In this document: piece by piece, positions 6,202 through 7,340 of the stretch | Layout: each line of letters opens with the position of its first letter | Numbering within the stretch: the stretch's first letter is position 1 | Origin: JAYQUR01 sp038133505 | Lineage (GTDB): Bacteria > Pseudomonadota > Alphaproteobacteria > MPNO01 > UBA830 | Reading direction: 5' to 3' | DNA length: 7,340 bases | NCBI GenBank assembly: GCA_038133505.1 | Contig: JAYPTI010000156.1 | Location: 1-7,340 of the forward strand | Notes under the pieces: model-generated | Seen by the model: only the letters and a program-made list of their open reading frames with translations | The model's database searches: none | What the model was told of the DNA's origin: nothing | Made by a program: the position numbers and the translations under genes

Positions 6202-7340
6202 ATGGCGGCTTTTCAGCCCGTACTCGGCCTGATCGCATTGATCCTGCTTGCGTGGGCGGTCAGCGAGAACCGCCGGGCCTTCTCCTGGCGGGTCGTCGTC
6301 GCCGGACTGGCGGTGCAGATTGCGGTGGCCCTCGTCCTCCTGAAACTGCCGGGTTCGCATGTCCTGTTCGCCTGGCTGAATGACGGCGTGCTCGCGCTTC
6401 AGAAGGCGACGGAGGCGGGCACGTCCCTGGTCTTCGGGTTCCTCGGCGGCGGCCCGCTGCCGTTCAAGGAGCCCTATCCGGGCGCCGCCTTCATCCTGGC
6501 GACCCGGGTACTGCCGCTCGTCCTGCTGATGAGCGCGTTGTCGGCGCTGCTGTATCACTGGCGCGTGCTGCCGTGGATCGTGCGCGGGTTCGCCTGGGCG
6601 CTCGGAAAGGCGCTGGGCATCAGCGGCGCGTCCAGCTTCGCGACGGCGGCGAACGTCTTCGTCGGGATGGTCGAGGCGCCGCTGCTGATCAAGCCCTACA
6701 TGAACCGGATCAGCCGGTCGGAGCTCTTCATCGTCATGACGGCGGGGATGGCGACGATCGCGGGCACGATGTACGCGCTCTACGCGACCTTCCTCGCGAA
6801 CGCGATCCCCGATGCGGCCGGCCATCTGCTGACGGCATCGCTGATAAGCGCCCCGGCCGCGATCATGATCGCCCGGCTGATGGTGCCGACCAAGGGGACG
6901 GAGACGTCAGGTTCGGTCGAAGTCGAGAAGCTCTACGACAATTCGATGGATGCGATCACGTCGGGGACGATCGACGGTTTACGGCTGCTCGGATACATCA
7001 TCGGCATGCTGATCGTTCTCGTCGCGCTGGTTGCGCTGGCGAACTCGATCCTCGGGCTGGCGCCTGACGTCTTCGGCGGCCCGCTGACCCTGCAGCGAAT
7101 TCTCGGCTGGGCAATGGCGCCGGTCGTCTGGCTGATCGGCGTCCCCTGGGCGGAAGCAGCGACGGCCGGCCAGCTCCTCGGCATCAAAGTGATCCTGAAC
7201 GAACTGCTGGCGTATCTGGAGCTGTCGAAACTGCCGGCTGAAGCGCTCAGCGAACGCTCGCGCCTGATCATGACCTACGCGATGTGCGGCTTCGCCCATT
7301 TCGGCAGTCTCGGCATCATGATCGGCGGGCTCGGCGCCAT
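6202..7340 (+). CDS. Concentrative nucleoside transporter (CNT/NupC family), 3' end outside window
   Basis: The first 379 residues of a CNT-family inner-membrane transporter, which takes up nucleosides with protons or sodium ions. The N-terminal helices (residues 5-50), the gate region with LGGGPLPF (81-88) and ATRVLPLVLLMSALSALLYHW (100-120), and the core SGASSFATAANVFVG (141-155) are all in family order. HP1 motif GMVEAPLLIKPYM (155-167), RSELFIVMTAGMATIAGT (172-189), the GVPWAEA region (313-319), NELLAY (333-338) and CGFAHFGSLGI (362-372) follow. The ATG at 6202 has GGAG 6 nt upstream; an in-frame ATG at 6184 is less well placed. In characterised CNT proteins the matching motifs usually read GQTEAPL and GFANF, so ligand-contact positions differ here: Gln-Thr to Met-Val and Asn to His. 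The glutamates at 158 and 334 are kept. A nucleoside substrate is likely, but its identity is open. The reading frame runs off the window. Confidence 0.92.
   Translation, partial: MAAFQPVLGLIALILLAWAVSENRRAFSWRVVVAGLAVQIAVALVLLKLPGSHVLFAWLNDGVLALQKATEAGTSLVFGFLGGGPLPFKEPYPGAAFILATRVLPLVLLMSALSALLYHWRVLPWIVRGFAWALGKALGISGASSFATAANVFVGMVEAPLLIKPYMNRISRSELFIVMTAGMATIAGTMYALYATFLANAIPDAAGHLLTASLISAPAAIMIARLMVPTKGTETSGSVEVEKLYDNSMDAITSGTIDGLRLLGYIIGMLIVLVALVALANSILGLAPDVFGGPLTLQRILGWAMAPVVWLIGVPWAEAATAGQLLGIKVILNELLAYLELSKLPAEALSERSRLIMTYAMCGFAHFGSLGIMIGGLGA

Overview
The window is high-GC bacterial DNA with short intergenic gaps. Its gene content (isovaleryl-CoA dehydrogenase, methylcrotonyl-CoA carboxylase beta subunit, MAPEG protein, small SET protein, MgtC protein, GAF histidine kinase, CNT transporter) fits an Alphaproteobacterium. 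That placement is inferred from protein style, with no marker gene to prove it. A run of ten Ns at 2223-2232 shows this is a draft assembly.

Layout, left to right: the 3' end of an isovaleryl-CoA dehydrogenase gene (+, 1-147); a small SET-domain protein on the minus strand (150-587), ending 2 nt from the dehydrogenase stop; a 233-nt divergent spacer with a strong nested dyad; then four plus-strand genes: a class II glutamine amidotransferase (821-1621), a MAPEG membrane protein (1712-2116), an MgtC/SapB membrane protein (2350-3042) and methylcrotonyl-CoA carboxylase beta (3117-4724). A cytosolic GAF-HisKA-HATPase sensor kinase (minus, 4714-6096) overlaps the carboxylase 3' end tail to tail. 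A CNT-type nucleoside transporter (6202 to the window end, partial) diverges from the kinase.

The first and sixth genes catalyse consecutive steps of leucine breakdown: isovaleryl-CoA to 3-methylcrotonyl-CoA, then to 3-methylglutaconyl-CoA. They are usually adjacent in leucine-utilisation clusters, but here about 3 kb carrying four unrelated genes lies between them. The biotin-carrying alpha subunit and the later enzymes are not in the window. The other genes have no obvious shared pathway.

The least ordinary signals are non-coding or at residue level. A pair of ~61-bp hairpin-forming direct repeats flanks the assembly gap, and one forms the leader of the MgtC gene. Inverted repeats can pair with the Shine-Dalgarno sequences of the MAPEG gene and the transporter gene. 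A nested dyad lies between the SET and amidotransferase genes. The transporter has changes at positions that bind nucleoside in characterised CNT proteins. I found no tRNA, rRNA, CRISPR array, transposase or clear new defence or biosynthetic system.
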